A DNA stretch of 64,000 nt from Aquimarina spinulae (GTDB taxonomy: Bacteria; Bacteroidota; Bacteroidia; Flavobacteriales; Flavobacteriaceae): assembly GCF_943373825.1 (NCBI RefSeq), contig NZ_CALSBP010000002.1, positions 3,151,501 to 3,215,500 on the forward strand, given 5' to 3'. The notes beneath the pieces are model-generated. The model had not been told where the DNA came from. It searched no databases and worked only from the letters and a program-made list of their open reading frames with translations. The first letter of the stretch is position 1. Each line of letters begins with the position of its first letter. Below are positions 47,302 through 55,200 of the stretch, in pieces. The translations under genes were made by a program, and so were the position numbers.

Positions 47302-47928
47302 TTATTTTCCGTTAAAGGTATTCATTGTATTTGATGTTCCCGCAGTGGCAAAAGATTTGATCAAAGCGATTCCTTTTTCTAATCGTTCTGGTATAGAAGA
47401 TTCTTCTTCAGGGCTCCACTCTCCCAGCACATAATCTACTTGCCTGCCTTTTCCAAATTCATTGCCAACTCCAAATCTAAATCTACAATATTTAGAAGTT
47501 TGTAATTGTGCTTCGATATCTTTAAGTCCATTATGACCACCGGCACTACCTTTGGATTTGAGTCGGATAGTACCAAAAGAGAGATTGATGTCATCGGTTA
47601 CAACCAAAAGATTTTCTAAAGGTATTTTTTCTTTCTCTAGCCAATATCGAACTGCTTTTCCGCTAAGGTTCATATAGGTATTAGGTTTAAGAAGTATAAT
47701 GGTTCTCCCTTTGTGTTTGTATGTAGTAAGGTCACCTAGTTTTTTGGTTTCAAAAACGAGATTTTCTTCTTTGACCAAAGCATCCAGAATTTTAAAACCG
47801 ATATTATGACGAGTATTGTGGTATTTTGGACCAATATTACCGAGACCCGCAACAAGAAATTTTTTCATGAGATCTTCTTGAGTTTCATGGGGTTGTTTAG
47901 AAAATAATTTTTTAATTATCGAAAACAT
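47302..47928 (-). CDS. pth: Peptidyl-tRNA hydrolase
   Basis: 208 residues. NTRHNIGF (catalytic His), LLKPNTYMNLSGKAV and GSAGGHNGLKDI are all present. The first 20 residues (FSIIKKLFSKQPHE) precede the core, and a start at the internal Met (MKKFLVAGLGNIG) at 47868 is possible; such basic leaders are seen in flavobacterial Pth. It releases peptidyl-tRNA from drop-off events. Confidence 0.95.
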   Translation of the reverse strand: MFSIIKKLFSKQPHETQEDLMKKFLVAGLGNIGPKYHNTRHNIGFKILDALVKEENLVFETKKLGDLTTYKHKGRTIILLKPNTYMNLSGKAVRYWLEKEKIPLENLLVVTDDINLSFGTIRLKSKGSAGGHNGLKDIEAQLQTSKYCRFRFGVGNEFGKGRQVDYVLGEWSPEEESSIPERLEKGIALIKSFATAGTSNTMNTFNGK

Positions 47929-47946
47929 GTTGTTTTTGTTTGCGTA

Positions 47947-48056
47947 AGGGATAGGAGCGGCATCCTTTTTTTATTCTCCAGAGACTAGTCGAAGGATTGC
48001 AAAAAAAGATACAGCATATAGCCCGGCCTCCACGCCGAAGTGGGGGTATGCCCCAA
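47947..48056 (+). repeat. Dispersed hairpin repeat, copy 3
   Basis: Begins GGGATAGGAGCGGCATCC and ends AGATACAGCATATAGCCCGG. The arms CTTTTTTT (47965-47972) and AAAAAAAG (48001-48008) pair perfectly. It lies between pth and rplY, beside a terminator. Confidence 0.7.
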
Positions 48057-48075
48057 AAATTTCCATAAAAATAAA

Positions 48076-48108
48076 AAAAGCATTCTGAATTCAATTCAGA
48101 ATGCTTTT
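48076..48108 (-). terminator. Terminator hairpin after rplY
   Basis: AAAAGCATTCTGAATT (48076-48091) and AATTCAGAATGCTTTT (48093-48108) pair over 16 bases; the ends are A and T runs, so it can act on both strands. It closes the rplY message on the minus strand. Confidence 0.8.
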
Positions 48109-48130
48109 ATATTATATAATACTATAAAGA

Positions 48131-48766
48131 TTATGCTTCTGCTGCAGGAGCTTCTGCGCCTTCGGTTGCACCTTCAGCTGCACCTTCAGTTTCTTCTTCT
48201 TCTTCTTCGTCTTCAACTGCTGTACGAGATGTTCTAACCATACAAACAACAGTATTGTCGGGATGTAGGATAGTAAAGTTATCATTTGCTATATCGGTAA
48301 CAGTTAATTTATTTCCGATTTTTAGATTAGTGATGTCTCCTTCTATAACATCTGGAAGATTAGATGAAAGACCTTTTACTTTAATACGTCTTAAGTTAAA
48401 ACGTAGCACACCTCCATTACGAACACCACGAGAATTTCCTGTTGTTCTGAAAGGAATCTGCATCGTAATTGGTCTATCGTCAAAAATTTCAATAAAATCG
48501 ATGTGTAAAATTTTATCGGTTACAGGATGAAATTGGATATCCTGTAGGATAGCATTTATTTTTGTACCATTATCCAACGCTATTACCACGGTATGAACGT
48601 CTGGAGTATACACTAAGTTTTTGAAAGCAATTTCTGGCGCTGCAAAGTGTACAATAGTGTCTCCACCATAAATAACACAAGGTACCTGTCCAGCATTACG
48701 TAAGGCTTTTGTTGCTTTCTTGCCTACGCTTTCTCTTTGAGATGCATTGATTGTTAATGATTTCAT
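48131..48766 (-). CDS. rplY: 50S ribosomal protein bL25 (Ctc/TL5 form)
   Basis: 211 residues, the long form with an N-terminal bL25 domain (about 1-95, [27 protein letters not shown]) and a C-terminal beta domain, ending in an acidic, alanine-rich tail ([20 protein letters not shown]). The acidic tail is common in Bacteroidota. It binds 5S rRNA. 25 bp after prs. Confidence 0.95.
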   Translation of the reverse strand: MKSLTINASQRESVGKKATKALRNAGQVPCVIYGGDTIVHFAAPEIAFKNLVYTPDVHTVVIALDNGTKINAILQDIQFHPVTDKILHIDFIEIFDDRPITMQIPFRTTGNSRGVRNGGVLRFNLRRIKVKGLSSNLPDVIEGDITNLKIGNKLTVTDIANDNFTILHPDNTVVCMVRTSRTAVEDEEEEEETEGAAEGATEGAEAPAAEA

Positions 48767-48791
48767 TTTAAAAAAATTTATTAATTATTAT

Positions 48792-49733
48792 TTACATTAT
48801 AAAGTTAGAACTGATCGACTGATTGTTATGAACTCGGTTCATCACATCTGCAAATAGATTTGCACAGCTTACAACTCTGATTTTACTACTTTTTTGTTTT
48901 AGAGGAATAGAATCGGTTACAATTAATTCTTCTAGTTTCGAGTTTTCTAATCGCTCATAAGCATTACCCGAAAGGATAGGGTGAGTACAGATTGCTCTAA
49001 CACTTTTTGCACCTCTCTCTATCATTAGATCTGCCGCTTTGGTTAATGTTCCGGCAGTATCTACCATGTCATCTACTAATACTACATTTTTTCCGGTAAC
49101 ATCTCCTATGAGTTCCATATGTGAAATTACATTGGCTTTAGCTCTTTGCTTATAGCATATTACTACATCACTCATTAATGCTTTAGAATAAGCATAAGCT
49201 CTTTTTGATCCTCCCATATCTGGTGAAGCAATCGTAAGATCATCCAGCTTTAATGACTGTAAGTAAGGTAAGAAGATAGTAGATGCAAAAAGGTGATCTA
49301 CTGGCTTTTCAAAGAATCCCTGAATTTGATCTGCATGTAGATCCATTGTGATGATTCTTGTAGCTCCTGCTGTTTCCAGCATTTTTGCAATTAACTTTGC
49401 AGCGATAGGAACTCTTGGTTTGTCTTTTCTGTCCTGGCGAGCCCATCCATAATATGGCATTACTGCTGTAATATGTCTTGCAGAGGCTCTTTTGGCAGCA
49501 TCAAGCATTAATAACATTTCCATAAGATGATCAGAATTTGGATGTGTTGATCCAATAATAAAAACTCTGGACCCTCTTACAGATTCTTCAAAAGAAGGTT
49601 GAAACTCACCATCACTATAGGTAGATGTAATAACATTACCTAATTTAGCACCATAGGCAGTTACTATTTTTTCTGCAAGTTCGGTACTTTGACTACATGT
49701 AAAAAATTTTGCTTCTGTAACTGCGGTTGGCAT
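48792..49733 (-). CDS. prs: Ribose-phosphate pyrophosphokinase
   Basis: 313 residues. The catalytic flexible-loop region is YYGWARQDRKDKPRVPIAAK, the metal-binding motif is TMDLHADQIQGFF, and the PRPP-binding motif is VLVDDMVDTAGTLTKA. It makes PRPP from ribose-5-phosphate and ATP for nucleotides, His and Trp. First gene of the prs-rplY-pth-ribF series, with a likely -7 box on the minus strand at 49787-49794. Confidence 0.97.
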   Translation of the reverse strand: MPTAVTEAKFFTCSQSTELAEKIVTAYGAKLGNVITSTYSDGEFQPSFEESVRGSRVFIIGSTHPNSDHLMEMLLMLDAAKRASARHITAVMPYYGWARQDRKDKPRVPIAAKLIAKMLETAGATRIITMDLHADQIQGFFEKPVDHLFASTIFLPYLQSLKLDDLTIASPDMGGSKRAYAYSKALMSDVVICYKQRAKANVISHMELIGDVTGKNVVLVDDMVDTAGTLTKAADLMIERGAKSVRAICTHPILSGNAYERLENSKLEELIVTDSIPLKQKSSKIRVVSCANLFADVMNRVHNNQSISSNFIM

Positions 49734-49786
49734 AGGGTAAAATGTTGTATTGTAATGAGTTAAAACTTTTTTCTAAAAACAAGGTG

Positions 49787-49794
49787 CAAATTTA
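49787..49794 (-). promoter_or_regulatory. -7 box candidate for prs
   Basis: TAAATTTG on the minus strand fits TAnnTTTG, about 54 bp before the prs start codon. No -33 TTG is obvious. Confidence 0.35.
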
Positions 49795-49859
49795 AAAATT
49801 TATTTTCACTCTAACCTTTATTTTGTTACTTATTTAATGGCTGGAAAAAAATATTTTGC

Positions 49860-49867
49860 TAATTTTG
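49860..49867 (+). promoter_or_regulatory. -7 box candidate for tRNA-Leu
   Basis: TAATTTTG (TAnnTTTG) ends 12 bp before the first base of the tRNA, right where a tRNA promoter would be expected. Confidence 0.45.
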
Positions 49868-49879
49868 CCATCCGAATAT

Positions 49880-49961
49880 GCTCGAGTGGCGGAACTGGTA
49901 GACGCGCTGGATTCAAAATCCAGTTCTTTCGGGAGTGTGGGTTCGATTCCCACCTCGAGTA
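49880..49961 (+). tRNA. tRNA-Leu (anticodon CAA)
   Basis: 82 nt. The acceptor stem GCTCGAG pairs with CTCGAGT (one G-U), the anticodon stem CTGGA/TCCAG encloses the loop TTCAAAA with anticodon CAA, a long variable arm (TTCTTTCGGGAG) marks a class II tRNA, and GTGGGTTCGATTCCCAC is the T arm. The discriminator is A, as leucine needs. No CCA is encoded. Confidence 0.96.
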
Positions 49962-49965
49962 CTAG

Positions 49966-49997
49966 AAACCCTAATAAACAAAAGTTTATTAGGGTTT
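49966..49997 (+). terminator. Terminator after tRNA-Leu
   Basis: AAACCCTAATAAAC (49966-49979) and GTTTATTAGGGTTT (49984-49997) pair perfectly around AAAA, followed by TTGTTGTTTTT. Confidence 0.85.
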
Positions 49998-49999
49998 TG

Positions 50000-50674
50000 T
50001 TGTTTTTATGAATAACCTAAGGCAACTTTTAAAATAAAATAGGGTACTGCTAAAAATGTTTTTTCGAGCATATCATACAATATATGAAGTAGTTTATACT
50101 ATTGATACTTTTAAATAACTTTCAAACGCTCAAAGAATTTGACAACTATATTCATTGTCGATAAAATACCTATAGAAACCTGTGATTATATATAATAATG
50201 AGACGATCTTGTATTTGCAAAAAACGTCATTTTGGTTATCCAAATTGAGTATTGCGCTTGTCAACAAAATAGCATTAGGAATATAAATTCTTGTTAAATA
50301 AGTCTTTTTTCCGCTTTTTGTTGAGTATCCATTAAAAATACACAAGATGTAATTATTTGAGTCATAATGTGTTGTGATTGTTTAAATCTACTAGAAAAAT
50401 GTAATGTGTTCAAATTGTTATTTATACTAGCATCCACAATAAAATTAACATAAAATTAAGAAGATATGTGGGAAAGTCATTATAATTTTACTGGTGAAAT
50501 AATCTTTGTTAAAGAAACAAGGTGAAATTTCATTATCATTTCTTGTTCTTTTATTAGAAATAAGAAATGCTTAAAAGGAGAGCACAGGTCAAGCAAGTTT
50601 TGCTAATTGACCAACCCCCGGTGTGATTTTCGAATCTTATCGAATTTTAATAATACCAATACCCCACTAATTAC
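50000..50674 (+). other. Noncoding leader region before the repeat array
   Basis: No gene is convincing. A notable hairpin lies at 50587-50612: GGTCAA/TTGACC (6 bp) and GCAA/TTGC (4 bp) with a TAA bulge. It contains GCTAATTGACCA (50602-50613), a 12-mer that also occurs (once with one change) in each unit of the repeat array that follows. It may be part of the transcript leader of the polyketide locus. Confidence 0.4.
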
Positions 50675-50837
50675 TTTTTAAAACAAATAAAAATCAGTTG
50701 ATTGGAAAATACTAATTGACCAGCTTAAAGTATGCCCAATCGTAAAAATAAATGTTCACAACCACACGTCTAATTAAGGTTATTTCTTAATGAGATTAAA
50801 GATTATTATCAACTCTTAAAACAAACCAACTTAAATA

Positions 50838-50870
50838 ATGACTACACCTAAACCACACCAGATTTTTTAA
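50838..50870 (+). CDS. Ten-residue mini-ORF, repeat unit 1
   Basis: ATG to TAA: MTTPKPHQIF. The codons for M-T-T-P-K-P-H-Q match the start of the gene at 51411 (MNTAKPNQT) at seven of the first eight codon positions in kind or near kind, with an identical upstream ACTTAAATA. It may be translated as a leader peptide or be only a remnant of duplication. Confidence 0.35.
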   Translation: MTTPKPHQIF

Positions 50871-51026
50871 AACAAATAAAAATCAGTTGATTGGAAAATG
50901 CTAATTGACCAGCTTAAAGTATGCCCAATCGTAAAAATAAATGTTCACAACCACACGTCTAATTAAGGTTATTTCTTAATGAGATTAAAGATTATTATCA
51001 ACTCTTAAAACAAACCAACTTAAATA

Positions 51027-51059
51027 ATGACTACACCTAAACCACACCAGATTTTTTAA
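51027..51059 (+). CDS. Ten-residue mini-ORF, repeat unit 2
   Basis: Same sequence as the mini-ORF in unit 1 (MTTPKPHQIF, ending in TAA), in the same position of the repeat. Confidence 0.35.
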   Translation: MTTPKPHQIF

Positions 51060-51213
51060 AACAAATAAAATCAGTTGATTGGAAAATGCTAATTGACCAG
51101 CTTATAGTATGTCCAATTGTAAAATTTATATCCACAACCACACGTCTAATTAAGGTTATTTCTTAATGAGATTAAAGATTATTATCAACTCTTAAAACAA
51201 ACCAACTTAAATA

Positions 51214-51246
51214 ATGACTACACCTAAACCACACCAGATTTTTTAA
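51214..51246 (+). CDS. Ten-residue mini-ORF, repeat unit 3
   Basis: Same ten codons (MTTPKPHQIF) ending in TAA. The following unit 4 ends instead in the full-length gene start at 51411. Confidence 0.35.
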   Translation: MTTPKPHQIF

Positions 51247-51410
51247 ACGAATAAGAATCAGTTGATTGGAAAATGCTAATTGACCAGCTTGAAGTATGCC
51301 CAATTGTAAAATATACCCACAACCACACACCTAAACAAGGCTATAGCTTTTTTAGTAGATCTTAAATAAAATTAAAGATCATTTCAACTCTTAATAAACC
51401 GACTTAAATA

Positions 51411-51998
51411 ATGAATACAGCTAAACCTAATCAGACCATATACCCTAGAGTGGTATTGGAAAGAAGAAGAAAAAGAAATGAAAAAAACTGGTATATTTTT
51501 TATACCTCTCCACGCGCCGAAAAAATAGTATACAGTGATCTTTTGGCAAGAGAATATGATGCGTTTCTTCCATTAACAAGAACATTGAAAGTATGGAAAA
51601 ATAGACAGAAGAAACTTATAGAATCTCCACTTTTTCCAGGTTATATTTTTGTAAACACTAAAATGAGTGAGATTTATGATATCTCAAGACTTCCCAAAAT
51701 AGCTACATATATTAAATGTGGACAAAATCCTTCAGTCATTTCACCAAATGATATAAATACTATCAAAAAAATGCTATTACTTGAAGAAGATGTTTCTGTT
51801 GAAACTACTTTTTATGAAGGAGAACAAGTAAAAATTATTCATGGACCATTAACTGGTCACGAAGGCATTTTGGTAGAACAAAAAGGTAAAACAAGATTTG
51901 GGATTCGTCTCAAAGAAATAAACCATACCGTGTTTATTAATGTTTGTACCAATATTTTACAAAAAATAAATAGTTCCAATCCGGTTAAAGAAAGGTAA
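51411..51998 (+). CDS. NusG-family transcription antiterminator (LoaP/UpxY/RfaH-like)
   Basis: 195 residues. An NGN domain (about 25-130: NWYIFYTSPRAEKIVYSDLLAREYDAF split here, then SPLFPGYIFVNTKM and YIKCGQNPSVI) is followed by a KOW motif (about 145-180: GEQVKIIHGPLTGHEGILVEQKG). It is a specialised NusG paralogue of the type that lets RNA polymerase read long operons: RfaH in enterobacteria, UpxY for Bacteroides capsules and LoaP for Bacillus polyketide operons. Its place directly before a 10.5-kb PKS gene points to the same job. The start is fixed by a TTAAATA-ATG context repeated in the upstream units. Confidence 0.93.
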   Translation: MNTAKPNQTIYPRVVLERRRKRNEKNWYIFYTSPRAEKIVYSDLLAREYDAFLPLTRTLKVWKNRQKKLIESPLFPGYIFVNTKMSEIYDISRLPKIATYIKCGQNPSVISPNDINTIKKMLLLEEDVSVETTFYEGEQVKIIHGPLTGHEGILVEQKGKTRFGIRLKEINHTVFINVCTNILQKINSSNPVKER

Positions 51999-52186
51999 CC
52001 AAACCCTCTTCCTGTATTTTCAAAATATCCTTTTGGTGTTAATCTGGATTATTATCACTATCCATATCCCACGTCTTTAAAATTAAGTTTATAAAACACG
52101 AAAAAGCAATTTTGTGCTTAGGAAAGGGAACGAGCAGATCTTAATAAATTTTTATAAGAAGTATCAGAGATATTTATCGATTTTAT

Positions 52187-52252
52187 GTAGTTACTACACT
52201 ACAAAAACTCAGAAAAATATTAACTATTCAGATACCTTTTCATAGTTACTAT
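52187..52252 (+). promoter_or_regulatory. Two related 11-bp palindromes before the PKS gene
   Basis: GTAGTTACTAC (52187-52197) and ATAGTTACTAT (52242-52252) share the core TAGTTACTA, with centres 55 bp apart, near five helical turns. The second ends 8 bp before the PKS start codon. This could be a regulator's operator pair or a pair of leader hairpins. Confidence 0.4.
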
Positions 52253-52260
52253 ACAAGAAA

Positions 52261-55200
52261 ATGATAGATAAAGAAATACTATTAGAATCAACAGAGTGTT
52301 ATCTAAAATCTCTTATATCCGAATTTACTCAAATATCAATCGGAGATAATTGTATATCTACTCCATTTCAGGAGTTAGGAATCGATTCGTTTCGTATTCT
52401 ACAGATTATCAAGAAATTAGAAGAAGAGTTCGGAACTTTACCAAAGACCTTACTTTTCGAAAATTTCAATATTGGTGATTTAAGCTATTATTTCGTTGAT
52501 AAATATGAAGAAGTACTAAGAGAGAAATTTAAGAAAGAAAAGAAAGATAGTGATCGAGCTGTACACTCTAATGAAGAATCATTAAATTCTATCGAAAAAA
52601 CTGCAAAAACAATTGATAATCAGTCTGATATATCTACGAGAAAAACTTCTATTCTTATATTAGAAAAAGAAACTAATAAACATCCAGAATTACTAAAGCT
52701 GGTAGAAAAACTATTTAACCAATATAAGAATGAAGGCTCTGCATCAAGAGGCACAAGAAATATAGCTCCTAATCTTTTTATTGGGGCAGAAAAAAAAGGA
52801 TATTTTAATTATAGTCGTTATAAGGATATCATACTAGTCTATAGTTATACAGGAGCCAAAGATTACCTATCTGTTATTACAGAAGAAATATATCAATACT
52901 GTATTAACAATAATTTCGAACTCAATCTTTTCACGGTCGATCAAGTAGAATCGATAGGAGGAGTTTTATTTACAACCACACCTTTTGGCGTTTTGTCAAG
53001 GGTAAATATAAAAGATTTCACGCTTCAAGGAAGCAAGATGCGTCGTTTACGATATCAGGTATCAAAGTTTGAAAGAGCAGGAAAATGTAGAACTGAGGAA
53101 TATCAAAATGGTTCTGACAAAAAGGTAGACAAAAATATTACCAGGATTATAGACGAATGGTGTGCGCCAAGAACAATGGTTAACCCACTCATTCATATAG
53201 TTAAAGAAGAAATTCTATCTGGTAACTTAAGTGCAGAACACAGGCTTTTTCTAACCTATCTCGACGATGCCCTGCAGAATGTAATTCTTATCTCAAAATT
53301 GTCATCAGAAGAGAATGGATATTTAATGGATTTAGAATTCTACCCAAAGGGGATGCCTCTGGGAGGATTAGAATTTGCAATTGTAGAGATTATCAAAATT
53401 TTAAAAACCGAAGAGCATTCTACTTTAAGTTTAGGAGGTACATATGGTTGTAAACTAAACTCTTCATCAAATGCAGATCCAGAATTAGATAAAACACTGG
53501 ATTATCTACGTGGGCAGAATATTTTTAATGATGAAGGAAATTTGCAATTCAAAAATAAATTCAGACCAGAACATAATACTGTATTTCTCTCCAGACCCGT
53601 AGGAAGCAATCCTGATAATGTAACCGATATTATTATGATGATTGCAGATCCGATGAAAATGCAAACTTCAGACGAAGAAAATCATACATTCACCAAATTA
53701 TATAAGCAAACCGCTACGATAGAACCAAAAACAGGAAAACAGGATACATCAAATGCAAATGGAGAGTTTAATCAGGTAAAAGAAAACCAACAAGAGGAGA
53801 AACATACAGTGGTGATTGAAGGAGAAGAGAGATCTGTTATGCTATCAGATTATGGTTATAACCCTTTAAATATTCCAGATGATCAGGTTACATTTGATCT
53901 AAAAACCGATTCGTGGGCCCAATTAGAGTTACCAGCTATTCAAAATCAGTTAGGCTTTTTATACACACAGTTGCAACAACCAGTTGATCTGGTCGAGAGT
54001 TTAAGAAGTATATTTCCTTTTTCTTATTTTACGTTAACCACTGCGGGCCGTACTGCAGAACGTGCTTTTTGTAAATCATGGCCTAAAAAAGGGAAAGTAC
54101 TTCAGAACCTGCTTTTTCCTACCATGATTTTTAATCAGATTGAAAATGGATTCAAACCAATAGAGTTACCACATCCAGAGGTATACAAGCTAGATTCTGA
54201 AGATCAATATAAAGGAAACCTAAATTGGGAAGCTCTTAAAAAACAAGTAAAAGAAGACACAGAGTCGATAGCTTTTGTTTTTATCGAAATGAATGATAAT
54301 GCTGCCGGTGGAGCTCCAGTATCCTTACAACATCTCAAACAAGTCAAAGCCTTCCTTTCAGAATACGCTATTCCTCTTGTTTTTGATACTACAAGAATTG
54401 TAGAAAATGCGTTATTTATCTTAGAACATGAAAACGAATTTACTGGGAAGAATGTCTGGGATGTAGTACGGGAAATGATCTCTTATGCAGATGCAATAAT
54501 TGCAAGTCTGGCTAAGAATTTTTGCGTAGATAAAGGAGGATTGATAGGTACCAATGATGTTGAACTTTACAATAAAATTCAAAACTTTATTCAGGAAGAA
54601 AGCATTGGGCTAGATGTAATCGATAAAAAAGTTATTGCGTTATCATTTCATAACAGAAATAAGATTGAGACTAAGGTTCGTAATAGATTACAATCTGTAC
54701 GCACAATCTGGAGGATTTTAAAACAACAAGAAATTCCTGTTGTACAACCCGCATTGGGGCACTGTATATTGATTGATGTTAAACAAATTCCTGAATTTAA
54801 ATTATTTGAGTACCCAGTGGCATCATTTGTATCCTGGTTATATTTAAATACAGGGATTCGTGCGGGAGCTCATAATGTAGGAATGCAAAAAGATACAGAA
54901 ATTAATAATCTGGTACGCTTAGCAATACCTGTAGGCTTAAAACAGGAAAAAATAGAGGAAATCGGTAATAGGTTGATTAAAGCCTTTAAGAAAAAAATTA
55001 ATATTTCTGAGATCTTACCAAAGGATAATCAATCAGAAATATTTGGTAATATACATACCAATTTCAAACTCAAAAAGTATCATAATACTTCTGGAGAAGT
55101 AGTTTCAAAAACACTCAATTCTGAAACCTCTTCAATAAATAACGATACTAATACTTCTGTTGCAGAAAGTAAAAGAAAATCTACCCAGATTGATTCAGAT

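Larger units (their letters stand above)
50675..51410 (+). repeat. Tandem array of ~188-bp repeats leading into the antiterminator gene
   Basis: Unit starts are 50675, 50864, 51053 and 51240 (spacings 189, 189, 187 bp). Units 1 and 2 are near-identical, unit 3 has a few changes, and unit 4, next to the gene, is most diverged. Each unit holds GATTGG...CCAATC (or CCAATT) and AATTGACC in the enclosed loop, and each of the first three ends with a short ORF resembling the first codons of the gene at 51411. The array makes up the leader of that gene. Confidence 0.9.

Noticed and set aside
50675..51410. CRISPR array.
   Set aside because: The repeat units are about 188 bp and contiguous; there are no short repeats with unique spacers, and no cas genes are nearby.
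50000..51410. Insertion sequence or transposon at the repeat array.
   Set aside because: No transposase, terminal inverted repeats or target duplication are visible; the repeats resemble an amplified gene leader.
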